NCBI GenBank assembly: GCA_021737185.1 | Contig: JAIPEL010000021.1 | Location: forward strand, 1 to 43,933 | Reading direction: 5' to 3' | DNA: 43,933 nucleotides | DNA from: Desulfobacterales bacterium | Lineage (GTDB): Bacteria; Desulfobacterota; Desulfobacteria; Desulfobacterales; CAFBRK01 | Part shown: one piece after another, positions 1 through 7,817 of the stretch | Layout: each line of letters starts with the position of its first letter | How positions within the stretch are numbered: the stretch's first letter is position 1 | Program-made: the position numbers and the translations under genes | The notes under the pieces: model-generated | The model's database searches: none | Told to the model about the DNA's origin: nothing | The model's input: only the letters and a program-made list of their open reading frames with translations

Positions 1-3
1 TGA

Positions 4-24
4 GGCCCCCGTTCTTTGGGGGCC
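4..24. repeat. Short GC hairpin at window edge
   Basis: Perfect 7-bp stem GGCCCCC / GGGGGCC around a 7-nt loop. No gene is visible upstream within the window, so it may be the terminator or tail of a gene outside it. There is no clear U-tract after it. Confidence 0.4.
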
Positions 25-95
25 GAGTTCGAAAGGGCCCCGGCCGGATCTGCGACGCGCAGGAAGAAGCGGGGCGCAGGGCGCCTTTTCTTTTG

Positions 96-129
96 GTTAC
101 TTTTCTTTGGGCGAGCAAAGAAAAGTAAC
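96..129. repeat. 14-bp hairpin repeat (GTTACTTTTCTTTG type)
   Basis: GTTACTTTTCTTTG (96-109) and its exact complement (116-129) flank a 6-nt loop. From memory, near-identical hairpins are scattered in many proteobacterial genomes. It lies in a gene-free stretch (1-554) made up of this hairpin and a longer repeat at about 183-475. Confidence 0.6.
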
Positions 130-182
130 AAGGAAATTTCATAAATATCAGTATATTATATAAAACAGTTTCATCCTTGATC

Positions 183-475
183 AACCTGGATGCTTGCCGG
201 CCAGCGGCGGGGCTTATGTGAAACTAGGCCAAAATGGCATTGTTTCACCCTTGATCAAACTGGTCGGCGAGGCTGGCCAGAGGCGGCGCCCGTATGAAAC
301 TTCGACCGAGGCCGGCGACAATAATCGACCTGCCCCCGCCTTGGGTTTTGGAGGTTGGAGGGCCACGCTCCGTCGTGGCCGGTATTGGGTCATTGCTGGC
401 AACACGGACGCGACAGAGCGCGTCCCTCCACCGTCAGGGGCTTCGATAAGTTTCATCTTTGATCAATCTGCGCGC
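183..475 (+). repeat. Dispersed repeat family A, copy 1
   Basis: Contains the two signature hairpins of the family: GGAGGGCCACGCTCCGTCGT at about 356 and a GACGCGACAGAGCGCGTC stem at about 410. Flanking phrases such as ATGAAACTTCGACCGA and CCCCCGCCTTGGGTTTTGGA recur near 9.6, 26.1 and 40.9 kb. Open reading through it gives low-complexity Arg/Gly/Pro-rich translations, which I treat as non-coding. It fills the region upstream of the amidotransferase gene and may supply part of that gene's leader. Confidence 0.8.
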
Positions 476-554
476 TCCCGCCGGCCAGCGGCGGGAGATG
501 TCGCCTCCCAGCCTCCTGGCTTCCCAGCTTCCCAGCGGAGTGAAAAAAATCTCT

Positions 555-1259
555 ATGGACGCTTTAAGAATTCACTGGCTCCAGCATGTCCCCTTCGAAG
601 GCCTGGGCAGCATCGAATCCTGGGTTCGCAAGAAGGGTCATCGGTTAACCGGCACCCGGATGTGGAATGCCGAATCGGTGCCGTCTGTGGCCGACCTCGA
701 CTGGCTCATCGTCATGGGCGGTCCTATGAGCGTGGCGGACGAAGCTCTTTTTCACTGGCTTGTGGCGGAAAAACGTTTCATCCAAGATTGCCTGGCTGCG
801 GGAAAAAGGGTGCTCGGGATCTGCCTGGGCGCACAGCTCGTGGCAGAGGCCTTGGGCGCGAAGGTGGCACCGAACCGTGAGCCGGAGATCGGATGGTTTC
901 CGGTTCGGTTCGATGCGGCCGCCTGCGCCGCCGAAGGCTGGCAAATGTTTTCCGAAACCCTGAGCGTCTTTCACTGGCACGGCGACCGGTTCGAAATTCC
1001 TCAAGGAGCGACGCTTTTGGGGCAAAGCGTAGCCTGCGACCGCCAGGCCTTTTGCCATGGCAGGCGGGTGCTGGGACTCCAGTTTCATTTGGAGACGACC
1101 GAAGAAGGGGCAAAGGCCCTGATCGAACACTGCCAAGACGAACTGGGAAAAGGGCCGTTTATCCAGGCCCCGGAGCAGATGCTGCCTCGTCCTGAACGGT
1201 TTTCCCGGATTCACCAGGTGATGAAACAGGTGCTGGAACGCATAGAGCATGGCGCATAG
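555..1259 (+). CDS. Class I glutamine amidotransferase (GuaA/PuuD-like)
   Basis: A 234-residue stand-alone class I glutamine amidotransferase domain, expected to release ammonia from glutamine or hydrolyse a gamma-glutamyl bond in the cytoplasm. Seen directly: the nucleophile elbow GICLGAQ with its Cys, the strand leading into it (KRVLGICLG), and the late histidine in LQFHLE, followed by the usual Glu; this completes the Cys-His-Glu triad. The frame is open from 459, but the upstream codons come from the dispersed repeat. The ATG at 555 (MDALRIHW) starts the conserved part, so I chose it. No synthetase domain is fused and no biosynthetic gene adjoins it, so the acceptor or substrate is unknown. 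Many such proteins are annotated simply as 'type 1 glutamine amidotransferase'. Confidence 0.85.
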   Translation: MDALRIHWLQHVPFEGLGSIESWVRKKGHRLTGTRMWNAESVPSVADLDWLIVMGGPMSVADEALFHWLVAEKRFIQDCLAAGKRVLGICLGAQLVAEALGAKVAPNREPEIGWFPVRFDAAACAAEGWQMFSETLSVFHWHGDRFEIPQGATLLGQSVACDRQAFCHGRRVLGLQFHLETTEEGAKALIEHCQDELGKGPFIQAPEQMLPRPERFSRIHQVMKQVLERIEHGA

Positions 1260-1329
1260 AGCATAGAGAAGAAAGCCGAAAGCCTTTGCCCCTTTCTCTA
1301 TGCCCCATGCGCCATGCCCTCTGCGCCTT

Positions 1330-1749
1330 TCATCGTACCACCATCACCGGGCAGGGGGCGTCGTGGGCCACCTTGGTGCTGACGCTGCCGAACACCACGC
1401 CGGCGACAGCCCCCATTCCCCGGGTGCCCATGACGATCAGATCTGCACGGTGCGCCTCGGCGGCAGACACAATGGCATCGGCGGCCGGGCCTTCGAGAAG
1501 ATCTTCTTCCATCTCAAAGGCAGGTTCTCCAAGCCGGCTGCGAGCCGCTTTCATGATTTGTTCCCCGGCGCGCTTTCGTTTGGCCACCTTCTCATTGAAG
1601 CTGTCCCCGCCCCGCAGATCAGAGGTTTCCCGATAGGCATGCAGCAAAAGAAGCTTGCCCCCATGCTTTTCGGCCAGTTCGCGGGCGTAGTCGAGCGCTT
1701 TTAGACTGTGATCCGAGCCGTCAAGGGCTGCGATAATCAAATCGAACAT
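1330..1749 (-). CDS. Universal stress protein (UspA family)
   Basis: A 139-residue single UspA domain, a small cytoplasmic Rossmann-like protein that usually binds ATP and dimerises. The N-terminal strand with Asp (IIAALDGSDHS) and the C-terminal ATP motif G-x2-G-x9-G-S (GTRGMGAVAGVVFGS) are both intact, so this looks like the ATP-binding subclass. A strong ribosome-binding site, AAGGAGG, stands a few bases before the ATG. A 15-bp perfect hairpin begins about 14 bases upstream of the start codon and may influence expression. It is convergent with the amidotransferase gene. A second, more divergent family member lies in the catabolic operon at 33557. Confidence 0.93.
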   Translation of the reverse strand: MFDLIIAALDGSDHSLKALDYARELAEKHGGKLLLLHAYRETSDLRGGDSFNEKVAKRKRAGEQIMKAARSRLGEPAFEMEEDLLEGPAADAIVSAAEAHRADLIVMGTRGMGAVAGVVFGSVSTKVAHDAPCPVMVVR

Positions 1750-1762
1750 CGGTTCCTCCTTG

Positions 1763-1813
1763 CTTTTTAAAAATCGCTGTCGCGATTTTTAAAAAGTTGG
1801 CGCGCTTTGCGCG
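1763..1813. repeat. Double hairpin upstream of usp
   Basis: A perfect 15-bp stem (1763-1777 with 1782-1796, loop TGTC), then a second short GC stem CGCGC/GCGCG at 1801-1813. It lies just 5' of the UspA start codon. The two-hairpin layout resembles those at 16434, 18935, 23668 and 40620, although those lie at 3' ends of genes. Confidence 0.6.
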
Positions 1814-1877
1814 AAGCGCAGGGATAAAGTTTCAGCAAACGCATTTCAACCTTTTAGTATATGTGCGAAATTTGATG

Positions 1878-2006
1878 GTTTCGTAAAAAGTCGCCGAAAC
1901 CTTCGGCCACGCTTCGTTCGGCATTTATAACCAATTGAAATTCCTGGATTCCCGCCTTCGCGGGAATGACGAACAAGGGAGAATTCGGGTTTTTTACGAG
2001 ACTGTC
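1878..2006. repeat. Dispersed repeat family B, copy 1
   Basis: Holds the phrase TCCTGGATTCCCGCCTTCGC and then GGGAATGACGAAC, closed by inverted ends TTTCGTAAAAA (about 1883) and TTTTTTACGAGA (about 1990). A close copy lies at 16263-16325. It fills the gap between usp and the sigma-54 activator. Confidence 0.7.
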
Positions 2007-2012
2007 AAATTG

Positions 2013-2069
2013 GATTATCGCCATTATCGCTGAAGCGGATTTTTCGCTTCAGCGATAATGGCGATAATC
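2013..2069. terminator. 25-bp perfect hairpin spanning a stop codon
   Basis: The arms 2013-2037 and 2045-2069 are exactly complementary, with a 7-nt loop. The arm on the gene side encodes the last codons (DYRHYR) and stop TGA (2049-2051) of the sigma-54 activator. Within each arm TTATCGC is directly repeated. On the minus strand the loop is A-rich rather than followed by a U-tract, so it may act as a 3' stabiliser as well as a terminator. Confidence 0.7.
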
Positions 2070-3572
2070 GATATTGTATTTTTTCACCTTGTAGCCGAAC
2101 TTGCGCACCGTGGTCTTGAGGATATCGGTCGCGGCCGAGATGTTGCCCCGGGTGTTTTTCAAGGCATCGATGAGCATTTCCCTTTCCAAGTTTTCCACCG
2201 CCTCCTCCAGGGACATGGCCGGCAGGGTTCCGGATTCTTTTCCGGTCTGCAGCGTCGGGGGAAGATGGTAGCTGTGAATCACCCCCTCCTCGCAGAGAAG
2301 CACCGCCCGCTCGATGCAGTTTTCAAGCTCCCGGACGTTGCCGGGCCAGTGGTAGTCCATCATCATGTCGATGGCCGGGGTGGAAAAGCGCCGGATATCC
2401 TTGAGGTTTTCCTTGGCGTATTTCTCCAGAAAGTGGTCGGCCAGAAGAAGAATGTCGGTCTTTCGCTCCCGCAGCGGCGGAAGGTAGATGGGAAAGACAT
2501 TGAGCCGATAGTACAGGTCGCCCCGGAAGGTCTGCTCTTCGACGGCCTGCTCCAGGTTTTTGTTGGTGGCGGCGATCACCCGCACGTCGGTGGAGAGGGT
2601 TTTTTGCCCGCCCACCCGCTCGAATTCCTTTTCCTGGAGAACACGCAGCAGGTTGGCCTGAAGGTCGAGCCCGATGGATCCGATTTCGTCTAGAAAAATG
2701 GTGCCTTTGTCGGCCATCTCGAATTTTCCCAGCTTCTGTTTGATGGCCCCGGTAAAGGCCCCCTTTTCGTGGCCGAACAGCTCGCTTTCGATGAGGGTGG
2801 GCGGCAGGGCAGCGCAGTTGACCTTGACCATGGGGCCCTTGGACCGGTGGCTGTTGTAATGGATGGAGTTGGCCACCAACTCCTTGCCGGTGCCGCTTTC
2901 ACCCCGGATCAGAACCGTGGCGTTGCTGCGGGAGACCTGGGAGACCATCTGGAACACCTCCCGCATCTTGTTGCTGTTTCCCACGATGCTGGTAAACCGG
3001 TACTTGTTTTCCAGCTCACCGCGCAGCCGGCGGTTTTCCTCCCGGAGCTGGTCCTTTTCGATCCGGATCTTTTCCAGGTTGATCACGTGCTGGGCGATCA
3101 TGGTGGCCACCACCGAAAGCAGCTTTTCCGCCTCCTTGAGCGGGTAGACATTGTCGATGGGCCGGTCGGCGCTCAGGGCGCCGATGACCTGCTTGCCCTT
3201 CTTGATCGGCACGCAGATAAAGGAAAGGTCCCGGTCCTTGGCCGATTTGCGCGAGGCTGTCCGGTCAAGAAACGTCGGGTCTTCGCTGATCTTGGGGATG
3301 GTGACCGCCTTGCCGGTCTCGATCACCTTTCCGGTGACGCCCTCGCCGATCTTGTACCTGCCCCGCTGCATGGCTGTCCGAGTCATGCCGTGGGCCACCT
3401 CGATGGCGATCTCATCTCTGAGCGGGTCGCGGATGGCCACCGTTCCGCGCACCATGTCCATGGAATTGGACAGGATTTCCAAAACCTTATATATTGATTT
3501 GTGAAGGTCGAGATTCTCGTTGAGGCTTTTGCTGATCTCGTACAGGAGGGTGACTTCCTCGATTTTTTTCAT
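2049..3572 (-). CDS. Sigma-54 activator, GAF-AAA+-Fis (NifA-like)
   Basis: A 507-residue enhancer-binding protein that would activate RNA polymerase carrying sigma-54. Order of domains: N-terminal GAF-like sensor (about 10-165), short coiled linker (about 165-190), AAA+ module with Walker A GESGTGKE (224-231), intact GAFTGA loop (271-276), Walker B FLDEIG (about 293-298), and a C-terminal Fis-type helix-turn-helix (about 455-495). The layout matches NifA, but no nif genes are in the window and no linker Cys cluster is evident, so I do not assign a nitrogen-fixation role. I chose the ATG at 3572 (MKKIEEVTLL), preceded by AAGGATC, over the in-frame ATG at 3608. It is divergent from dinB. Confidence 0.88.
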   Translation of the reverse strand: MKKIEEVTLLYEISKSLNENLDLHKSIYKVLEILSNSMDMVRGTVAIRDPLRDEIAIEVAHGMTRTAMQRGRYKIGEGVTGKVIETGKAVTIPKISEDPTFLDRTASRKSAKDRDLSFICVPIKKGKQVIGALSADRPIDNVYPLKEAEKLLSVVATMIAQHVINLEKIRIEKDQLREENRRLRGELENKYRFTSIVGNSNKMREVFQMVSQVSRSNATVLIRGESGTGKELVANSIHYNSHRSKGPMVKVNCAALPPTLIESELFGHEKGAFTGAIKQKLGKFEMADKGTIFLDEIGSIGLDLQANLLRVLQEKEFERVGGQKTLSTDVRVIAATNKNLEQAVEEQTFRGDLYYRLNVFPIYLPPLRERKTDILLLADHFLEKYAKENLKDIRRFSTPAIDMMMDYHWPGNVRELENCIERAVLLCEEGVIHSYHLPPTLQTGKESGTLPAMSLEEAVENLEREMLIDALKNTRGNISAATDILKTTVRKFGYKVKKYNIDYRHYR

Positions 3573-3702
3573 CGGGTTGATCCTTTTTTTGCGCTGATCC
3601 AGAAACATCCAGAATGGGTTGCCCGGAGCTGTATAGATGGCCGGTTTTCTTTTTTGTTCCTCTTTTGATTGATAATAACAATTTTGTTATAAATTCGCTA
3701 CC

Positions 3703-4878
3703 ATGATTCTTCACATCGACATGGACGCGTTCTACGCATCGGTGGAACAGCAGGACAATCCCTGGCTCAGGGGAAAGTGCGTCATCGTGGGCGGCACCGG
3801 CAACCGAGGTGTGGTCTGCGCCGCCAGCTACGAGGCCAGGAAGTTCGGGGTGCATTCGGCCATGCCCGGCTTCGAGGCCCGGCGGCGGTGTCCGGAAGGA
3901 ATCTTCATCCGTCCCCGGATGAAGCGCTACAAGGAGATATCGGCCAGGGTCATGGACCGATTGAGAGATTTTTCTCCTCTGGTGGAGCCGGTCTCCATCG
4001 ACGAGGCTTACATGGACGTCTCCGGCTGCGAGGCACTTTACGGCGATGCCGAAGCCATTGGACGCCGGATCAAGGAGGCGGTTTTCCAAGAAGTCGGTCT
4101 GACCTGTTCGGTGGGGGCGGCCCCGGTGAAGTTTTTGGCCAAGATCGCTTCGGACATGGACAAGCCCGACGGGTTGACAATCATCGGAGAAGAAGATGTC
4201 TTGGCATTTCTCGAAACCCTGCCCGTGGCTCGGGTGCCGGGGGTGGGAAAGCAGACCTTTGCGGTGCTGGAAGCAATGGGAATTGCAACCCTGGGGGACG
4301 TCAAACGATTTCCCGAAGAAATTCTCTACCGGCAGCTCGGCAAATACGGGCGCCGGATCATGGCCCTGGCCCACGGCGTGGACCGGTCGAAGGTGGAGCC
4401 GGTCCGGGAGCACAAGTCCGCCAGCAGCGAATGCACCCTAAAAGAAGACACCGACGACGCGGCCCTGCTCAAAAAGAGGCTCCTTTCCCAGGCCGAAGAA
4501 GTCGCCGCTGAACTGCGCAAGCTCGACGTAAAGGCCCGCACCGTGGTCCTGAAGCTGAAGCACGCCGACTTTCGGCAGATCGCCCGAAGCGAAACCCTTC
4601 CGATCCCCACCCGCTCTTCTGCGGTGCTCTATCGGGAGGCGGCAAGGCTCCTGGACCAGTACCGACTGAGACAGAAGGTGCGGCTGGTGGGCCTTGGCGC
4701 CTCGGGGTTCGTCTCCTCGGCGCTGCCGGTCCAGCAGGGACTGTTTTCCGGCGGCGAAGACAGAGCGGAAAACTGGGAGCGGGTAGACCGGGTCCTGGCA
4801 TCGATTCAGGAAAAATACGGCGAAGGCGCGGTCTGCCGGGCGGTGCTTCGTGACAACGGCGGGGAAGAAAAAGAGTAG
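3703..4878 (+). CDS. dinB: DNA polymerase IV (Y family)
   Basis: An error-prone translesion DNA polymerase of 391 residues. Palm and metal-binding motifs are clear: IDMDAFYASVE (Asp6, Asp8; Tyr11 takes the steric-gate position) and SIDEAYMD (Asp100, Glu101). A helix-hairpin-helix region (VARVPGVGKQTF) and a little-finger domain follow. Near the C-terminus QQGLF is a good beta-clamp-binding peptide, followed by about 45 more residues ending in an acidic tail, so it is longer than the E. coli enzyme. No strong Shine-Dalgarno precedes the ATG and no LexA-type box was evident by eye. It is divergent from the NifA-like gene. Confidence 0.95.
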   Translation: MILHIDMDAFYASVEQQDNPWLRGKCVIVGGTGNRGVVCAASYEARKFGVHSAMPGFEARRRCPEGIFIRPRMKRYKEISARVMDRLRDFSPLVEPVSIDEAYMDVSGCEALYGDAEAIGRRIKEAVFQEVGLTCSVGAAPVKFLAKIASDMDKPDGLTIIGEEDVLAFLETLPVARVPGVGKQTFAVLEAMGIATLGDVKRFPEEILYRQLGKYGRRIMALAHGVDRSKVEPVREHKSASSECTLKEDTDDAALLKKRLLSQAEEVAAELRKLDVKARTVVLKLKHADFRQIARSETLPIPTRSSAVLYREAARLLDQYRLRQKVRLVGLGASGFVSSALPVQQGLFSGGEDRAENWERVDRVLASIQEKYGEGAVCRAVLRDNGGEEKE

Positions 4879-4941
4879 GCTTCACGGCCCGTTTCCGCTG
4901 CCACGCGAAATGATTTCAATTACTCCAGAAGAAAAAACATT

Positions 4942-6708
4942 ATGAATAGAGATTATTGCAAGCCGTTGACGGTTTCAAGCTCGTCGGATGCTCTCACGGA
5001 AAGGATCAAAGAGCTGAATTGCTTATACGGCATTTCAAACCTTTTTGAGAATCAGGATGTATCCCTGGCATGGATTGTACAACGGGCGGTCGGATTGATT
5101 CCCGCCGCCTGGCAGTATCCGGATCACGCATGCGCCCGTATTCGCCTGGATGGCCAAGAGTATACTTCCAAAAATTTTCTGGAAACACGCTGGCACCAAA
5201 ACACAAAAATTATCCTCAATGGCGAACACGTCGGTGACGTGGATGTTTACTATATCCACCCGCCCCCGGATGAAGGATCTGGACCGTTTCTGGAAGAAGA
5301 AGAGCGTCTTTTACGGGCAATCGGAGAACGGTTGAGCAAAGTCTTATGGCTGAAGCGCAGCGAAGAGGCATTAAAAGAAAGCGAAGAGCGCTATCGGGTT
5401 TTGACCGAACAGGTAGCAGAAGGGGTTTCTCTTGTTCAAGACTCGCGCTTTTACTATGTCAATCCAGCATTCTGCAGGATGTTCAATGTGGCTTCGGCAG
5501 AAGAGATGAAAGGTGGGCTTGTTCACAGCCCGCCGGCAGGTGAGGCGAAAGAAATCATCAAACTATTCGGAGAGGAAACAGAACCCATTCTCGATTCCAG
5601 TATCGAGAAAGTCCATCGGATCTCACGATTGGAAAAGACATATTGGATACAGGTATGCCACAGCCCCATTTCCTTTAAAGGCAGACCCGCTCTTTTGTCC
5701 ACTTTCAAGGATATCACCGAGATCAAAGAGCAGCAGGTAGCTGCACAACGCCTGGCGGACTTTCTGGACAGCGAAAACCGGGTGTTGCGCTCATCATTGA
5801 AGGAACGGTATCGGCTGGGAGATATCCTGGGCCGGTCGCCGGCAATGCAAAAAGTCTACGAATTGATTCTAAAGGCGGCGTCTACGGACGCCAGCGTGGC
5901 TGTTTTCGGCGAATCCGGCTCGGGAAAAGAATTGGTAGCCCGTGCGATACACGAACAAAGTTCCCGCAAACACAAGCATTTTGTCGCAGTCAACTGTGGA
6001 GCGATTCAAGAAACCCTGTTTGAACGTGAATTTTTTGGCCATCGGAAGGGTGCGTTCTCCAGTGCGCATGCAGATTCGCCCGGCTATCTGGATATGGCGG
6101 ATGGAGGAACCCTGTTTCTTGATGAGGTCAGCGATTTAACCACCAACATGCAAGCCAAGTTGTTACGGGCCATCGAAGGAGGCGGTTACCGCCCTGTCGG
6201 CGGCATGGAATCTATCTCAAGCGATTTTCGCATCATCGCGGCCTCGAATACGGCGCTGAGCGATAAAGTGACCCAGGGACAGATGCGAAATGACTTTTTT
6301 TATCGGATCCAGGTGATCCAAATTCAATTGCCGCCCCTGAGGGAACGCAAACAGGACATCCCTCTATTGGTGGAGCATTTTCTGAAAAAAATGAAAAGTC
6401 CTGCTGAACATTCGAGGATTCCAGGGCAGATCATGGATATCCTCATGGAATATGATTGGCCGGGCAATGTTCGTGAATTGCGAAACGTTCTGCAGCGATA
6501 TATCACCCTTGGCCACCTTGAATTTTTTCCATCAACCCCAGAGTCTCGGCATGTTGTCTCACCTGTGGACTTGGATCTCCGGAAAGCCGTTCGGACAGTG
6601 GAAAAGGACCTTATCTCAAAGGCATTGGGACAGGCGGACGGCAATCGCACCCGGGCGGCAGAACTGCTTGGCATATCCCGAAGAGCCCTTTTCCGTAAAA
6701 TGTCATAG
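4942..6708 (+). CDS. Sigma-54 activator with GAF-like and PAS sensors, GAFSSA variant
   Basis: A 588-residue enhancer-binding protein. Residues about 20-135 form a GAF-like domain (motif VGLIPAAWQYP) often seen beside PAS domains in deltaproteobacterial sensors. A PAS domain follows (about 145-265), then a coiled linker, then AAA+ with Walker A GESGSGKE (323-330), Walker B LFLDEV (about 391-396) and an Arg-finger-like RNDFFYRI. A Fis helix-turn-helix (GNRTRAAELLGISRRALFRK) ends the protein almost without a tail. The sigma-54 contact loop reads GAFSSA (370-375) instead of GAFTGA. A near-consensus sigma-54 promoter lies about 190 bp beyond its stop, ahead of the transhydrogenase operon, making that operon the obvious target. 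The sensed signal is unknown. Confidence 0.9.
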   Translation: MNRDYCKPLTVSSSSDALTERIKELNCLYGISNLFENQDVSLAWIVQRAVGLIPAAWQYPDHACARIRLDGQEYTSKNFLETRWHQNTKIILNGEHVGDVDVYYIHPPPDEGSGPFLEEEERLLRAIGERLSKVLWLKRSEEALKESEERYRVLTEQVAEGVSLVQDSRFYYVNPAFCRMFNVASAEEMKGGLVHSPPAGEAKEIIKLFGEETEPILDSSIEKVHRISRLEKTYWIQVCHSPISFKGRPALLSTFKDITEIKEQQVAAQRLADFLDSENRVLRSSLKERYRLGDILGRSPAMQKVYELILKAASTDASVAVFGESGSGKELVARAIHEQSSRKHKHFVAVNCGAIQETLFEREFFGHRKGAFSSAHADSPGYLDMADGGTLFLDEVSDLTTNMQAKLLRAIEGGGYRPVGGMESISSDFRIIAASNTALSDKVTQGQMRNDFFYRIQVIQIQLPPLRERKQDIPLLVEHFLKKMKSPAEHSRIPGQIMDILMEYDWPGNVRELRNVLQRYITLGHLEFFPSTPESRHVVSPVDLDLRKAVRTVEKDLISKALGQADGNRTRAAELLGISRRALFRKMS

Positions 6709-6725
6709 CAGTGAGTGCCAGAATC

Positions 6726-6738
6726 GCCCGATCAGGGC
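6726..6738. promoter_or_regulatory. Inverted repeat, candidate upstream activator site 1
   Basis: GCCC-GATCA-GGGC, about 165 bp upstream of the -24 element. It shares the TCGCCC half-site with the stronger inverted repeat at 6803. Both are plausible binding sites for the activator encoded immediately upstream; this is inference from position and symmetry. Confidence 0.4.
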
Positions 6739-6802
6739 ATTTCCGCCCATTTCGAATAAGCACGTAATATCAAATAGCTAGTAGTTTTTCAGCGCAATTC
6801 AT

Positions 6803-6818
6803 TGGGCGTTATCGCCCA
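6803..6818. promoter_or_regulatory. Inverted repeat, candidate upstream activator site 2
   Basis: TGGGCG-TTAT-CGCCCA, a perfect 6-bp-arm palindrome centred about 85 bp upstream of the -24 GG. This is the usual distance for an enhancer bound by a sigma-54 activator. Confidence 0.5.
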
Positions 6819-6893
6819 TCCTCCTGTGCTGCCGCATCTCCCGCCGGATTTTATTAATCCATAAATTCAAGCAGTTATTTATTATTTGTCATC

Positions 6894-6911
6894 TTGGCAC
6901 TCCTCTTGCGT
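6894..6911 (+). promoter_or_regulatory. Sigma-54 (-24/-12) promoter
   Basis: TTGGCACTCCTCTTGCGT matches the sigma-54 consensus TGGCAC-N5-TTGC. The invariant GG (6896-6897) and GC (6908-6909) are separated by exactly 10 bases. Predicted transcription start is near 6921, leaving a leader of about 150 nt before the first gene at 7072. The activator gene upstream and the paired inverted repeats support it. Confidence 0.88.
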
Positions 6912-7071
6912 GATGTCCTGAATTCATGCGGAACCGGTGCTCGTATTTCAGGAAACAGGCAAACGAGAGCCATTTATCGTGGAATGAACGCAGAAAAGTG
7001 ATTGGCGGTGCCAATTTCCCAATCAAATAGTTTGAGAACTGAAAAAGCAATGCCAAGAAAGGAACAAGGAA

Positions 7072-7506
7072 ATGGAAAAAGATCCTTTTGGAAATCTAAC
7101 GGACTGGGGCCCGGTTCTCGATTTGCTCGACGAATTATCTGAAAATGGAACTATTTCCAAATGCCAGCCAGGCCTCATTCGGATACTCAGATATAAGGGA
7201 AACTGGAGACTTCGTGAGGAAGCGCTCAAGAGAGTAAATAAAGTCGAGAATCCATGCGATGGATTGGTATTACAAATCAGCAACCTTCTTGCGGACGACA
7301 ATCTTTATTACGATGCAAGAATACTCGCCGGCAATGCGCTGGTTCAATTATCAAAAAATACGGAAAACGGATTTCCCATCGAATTGAACAAAGAAATTCA
7401 AAAGGTAATTATAAAGCTTCAAAGTACGCCCCACCCGCCATTTTTTGAATATGCAGTGGAAAAGGTTCACTCAAATGTCATCAAACAGGAAGTGTTTGAA
7501 AATTAA
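7072..7506 (+). CDS. Hypothetical protein, first gene of sigma-54 operon
   Basis: A 144-residue protein with no signal peptide or membrane segment. I do not recognise the family. The sequence looks all-helical, with repeated Leu-rich helices and short turns (for example LLDELSENG and ILAGNALVQLSK), which resembles HEAT-like or other alpha-solenoid folds without a firm match. A clear ribosome-binding site (AAGGAACAAGGAA) precedes the ATG. It is the first gene after the sigma-54 promoter and is followed 32 bases later by a small Cys-rich gene, then the transhydrogenase genes. An accessory or regulatory role for the redox enzymes downstream is possible but not shown. Confidence 0.7.
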   Translation: MEKDPFGNLTDWGPVLDLLDELSENGTISKCQPGLIRILRYKGNWRLREEALKRVNKVENPCDGLVLQISNLLADDNLYYDARILAGNALVQLSKNTENGFPIELNKEIQKVIIKLQSTPHPPFFEYAVEKVHSNVIKQEVFEN

Positions 7507-7538
7507 AAAAGTCCCATTGCATGGAAAAGGAGCAAAAA

Positions 7539-7760
7539 GTGAAAAATATTCATTCTAAAATGCCGCTAAAGGAGAACGGGATATGTGTGAACTGCTACCA
7601 GAAAAAAGACTGCAATTATGCATGCTTTGGCGAAGAAGTCCTCTTCTGCGACGAATATTCTTGTCGAGACTCCGGCGGCAGGAAAAGTAGATATTCGGGG
7701 TTCGGTCAAATGGATTTTTCAGGGTTTAACATACGAGATCTTATCCCGGGATGGAAATAA
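7539..7760 (+). CDS. Small Cys-rich protein (possible zinc-binding)
   Basis: About 73 residues. The middle carries C-x2-C-x6-C-x3-C, then after about seven residues C-x4-C (CVNCYQKKDC, CDEYSC), a spacing suited to a zinc knuckle or small metal site. The C-terminal part is Gly/aromatic-rich and ends in PGWK. I favour the GTG at 7539 because AAGGAG stands five bases upstream; an in-frame ATG at 7521 would add six residues but has no ribosome-binding site. Second gene of the sigma-54 operon, 57 bases before pntAA. Function unknown. Confidence 0.65.
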   Translation: MKNIHSKMPLKENGICVNCYQKKDCNYACFGEEVLFCDEYSCRDSGGRKSRYSGFGQMDFSGFNIRDLIPGWK

Positions 7761-7817
7761 TAATCGATCAAGGCGGTGTATAATTCCTTCTCAAATAATT
7801 TGACAAAAGGAATAATC

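Noticed and set aside
194-880. Open frame at the window start reaching into the amidotransferase gene
   Set aside because: Begins in a dispersed repeat and continues out of frame with the amidotransferase; no recognisable domain.
1286-1704. Plus-strand open frames across the UspA gene
   Set aside because: Antisense to a gene with an intact ATP motif and strong ribosome-binding site.
2049-3572. Calling this regulator NifA and predicting nitrogen fixation
   Set aside because: Same domain order, but no nif genes nearby and no Cys motif in the linker.
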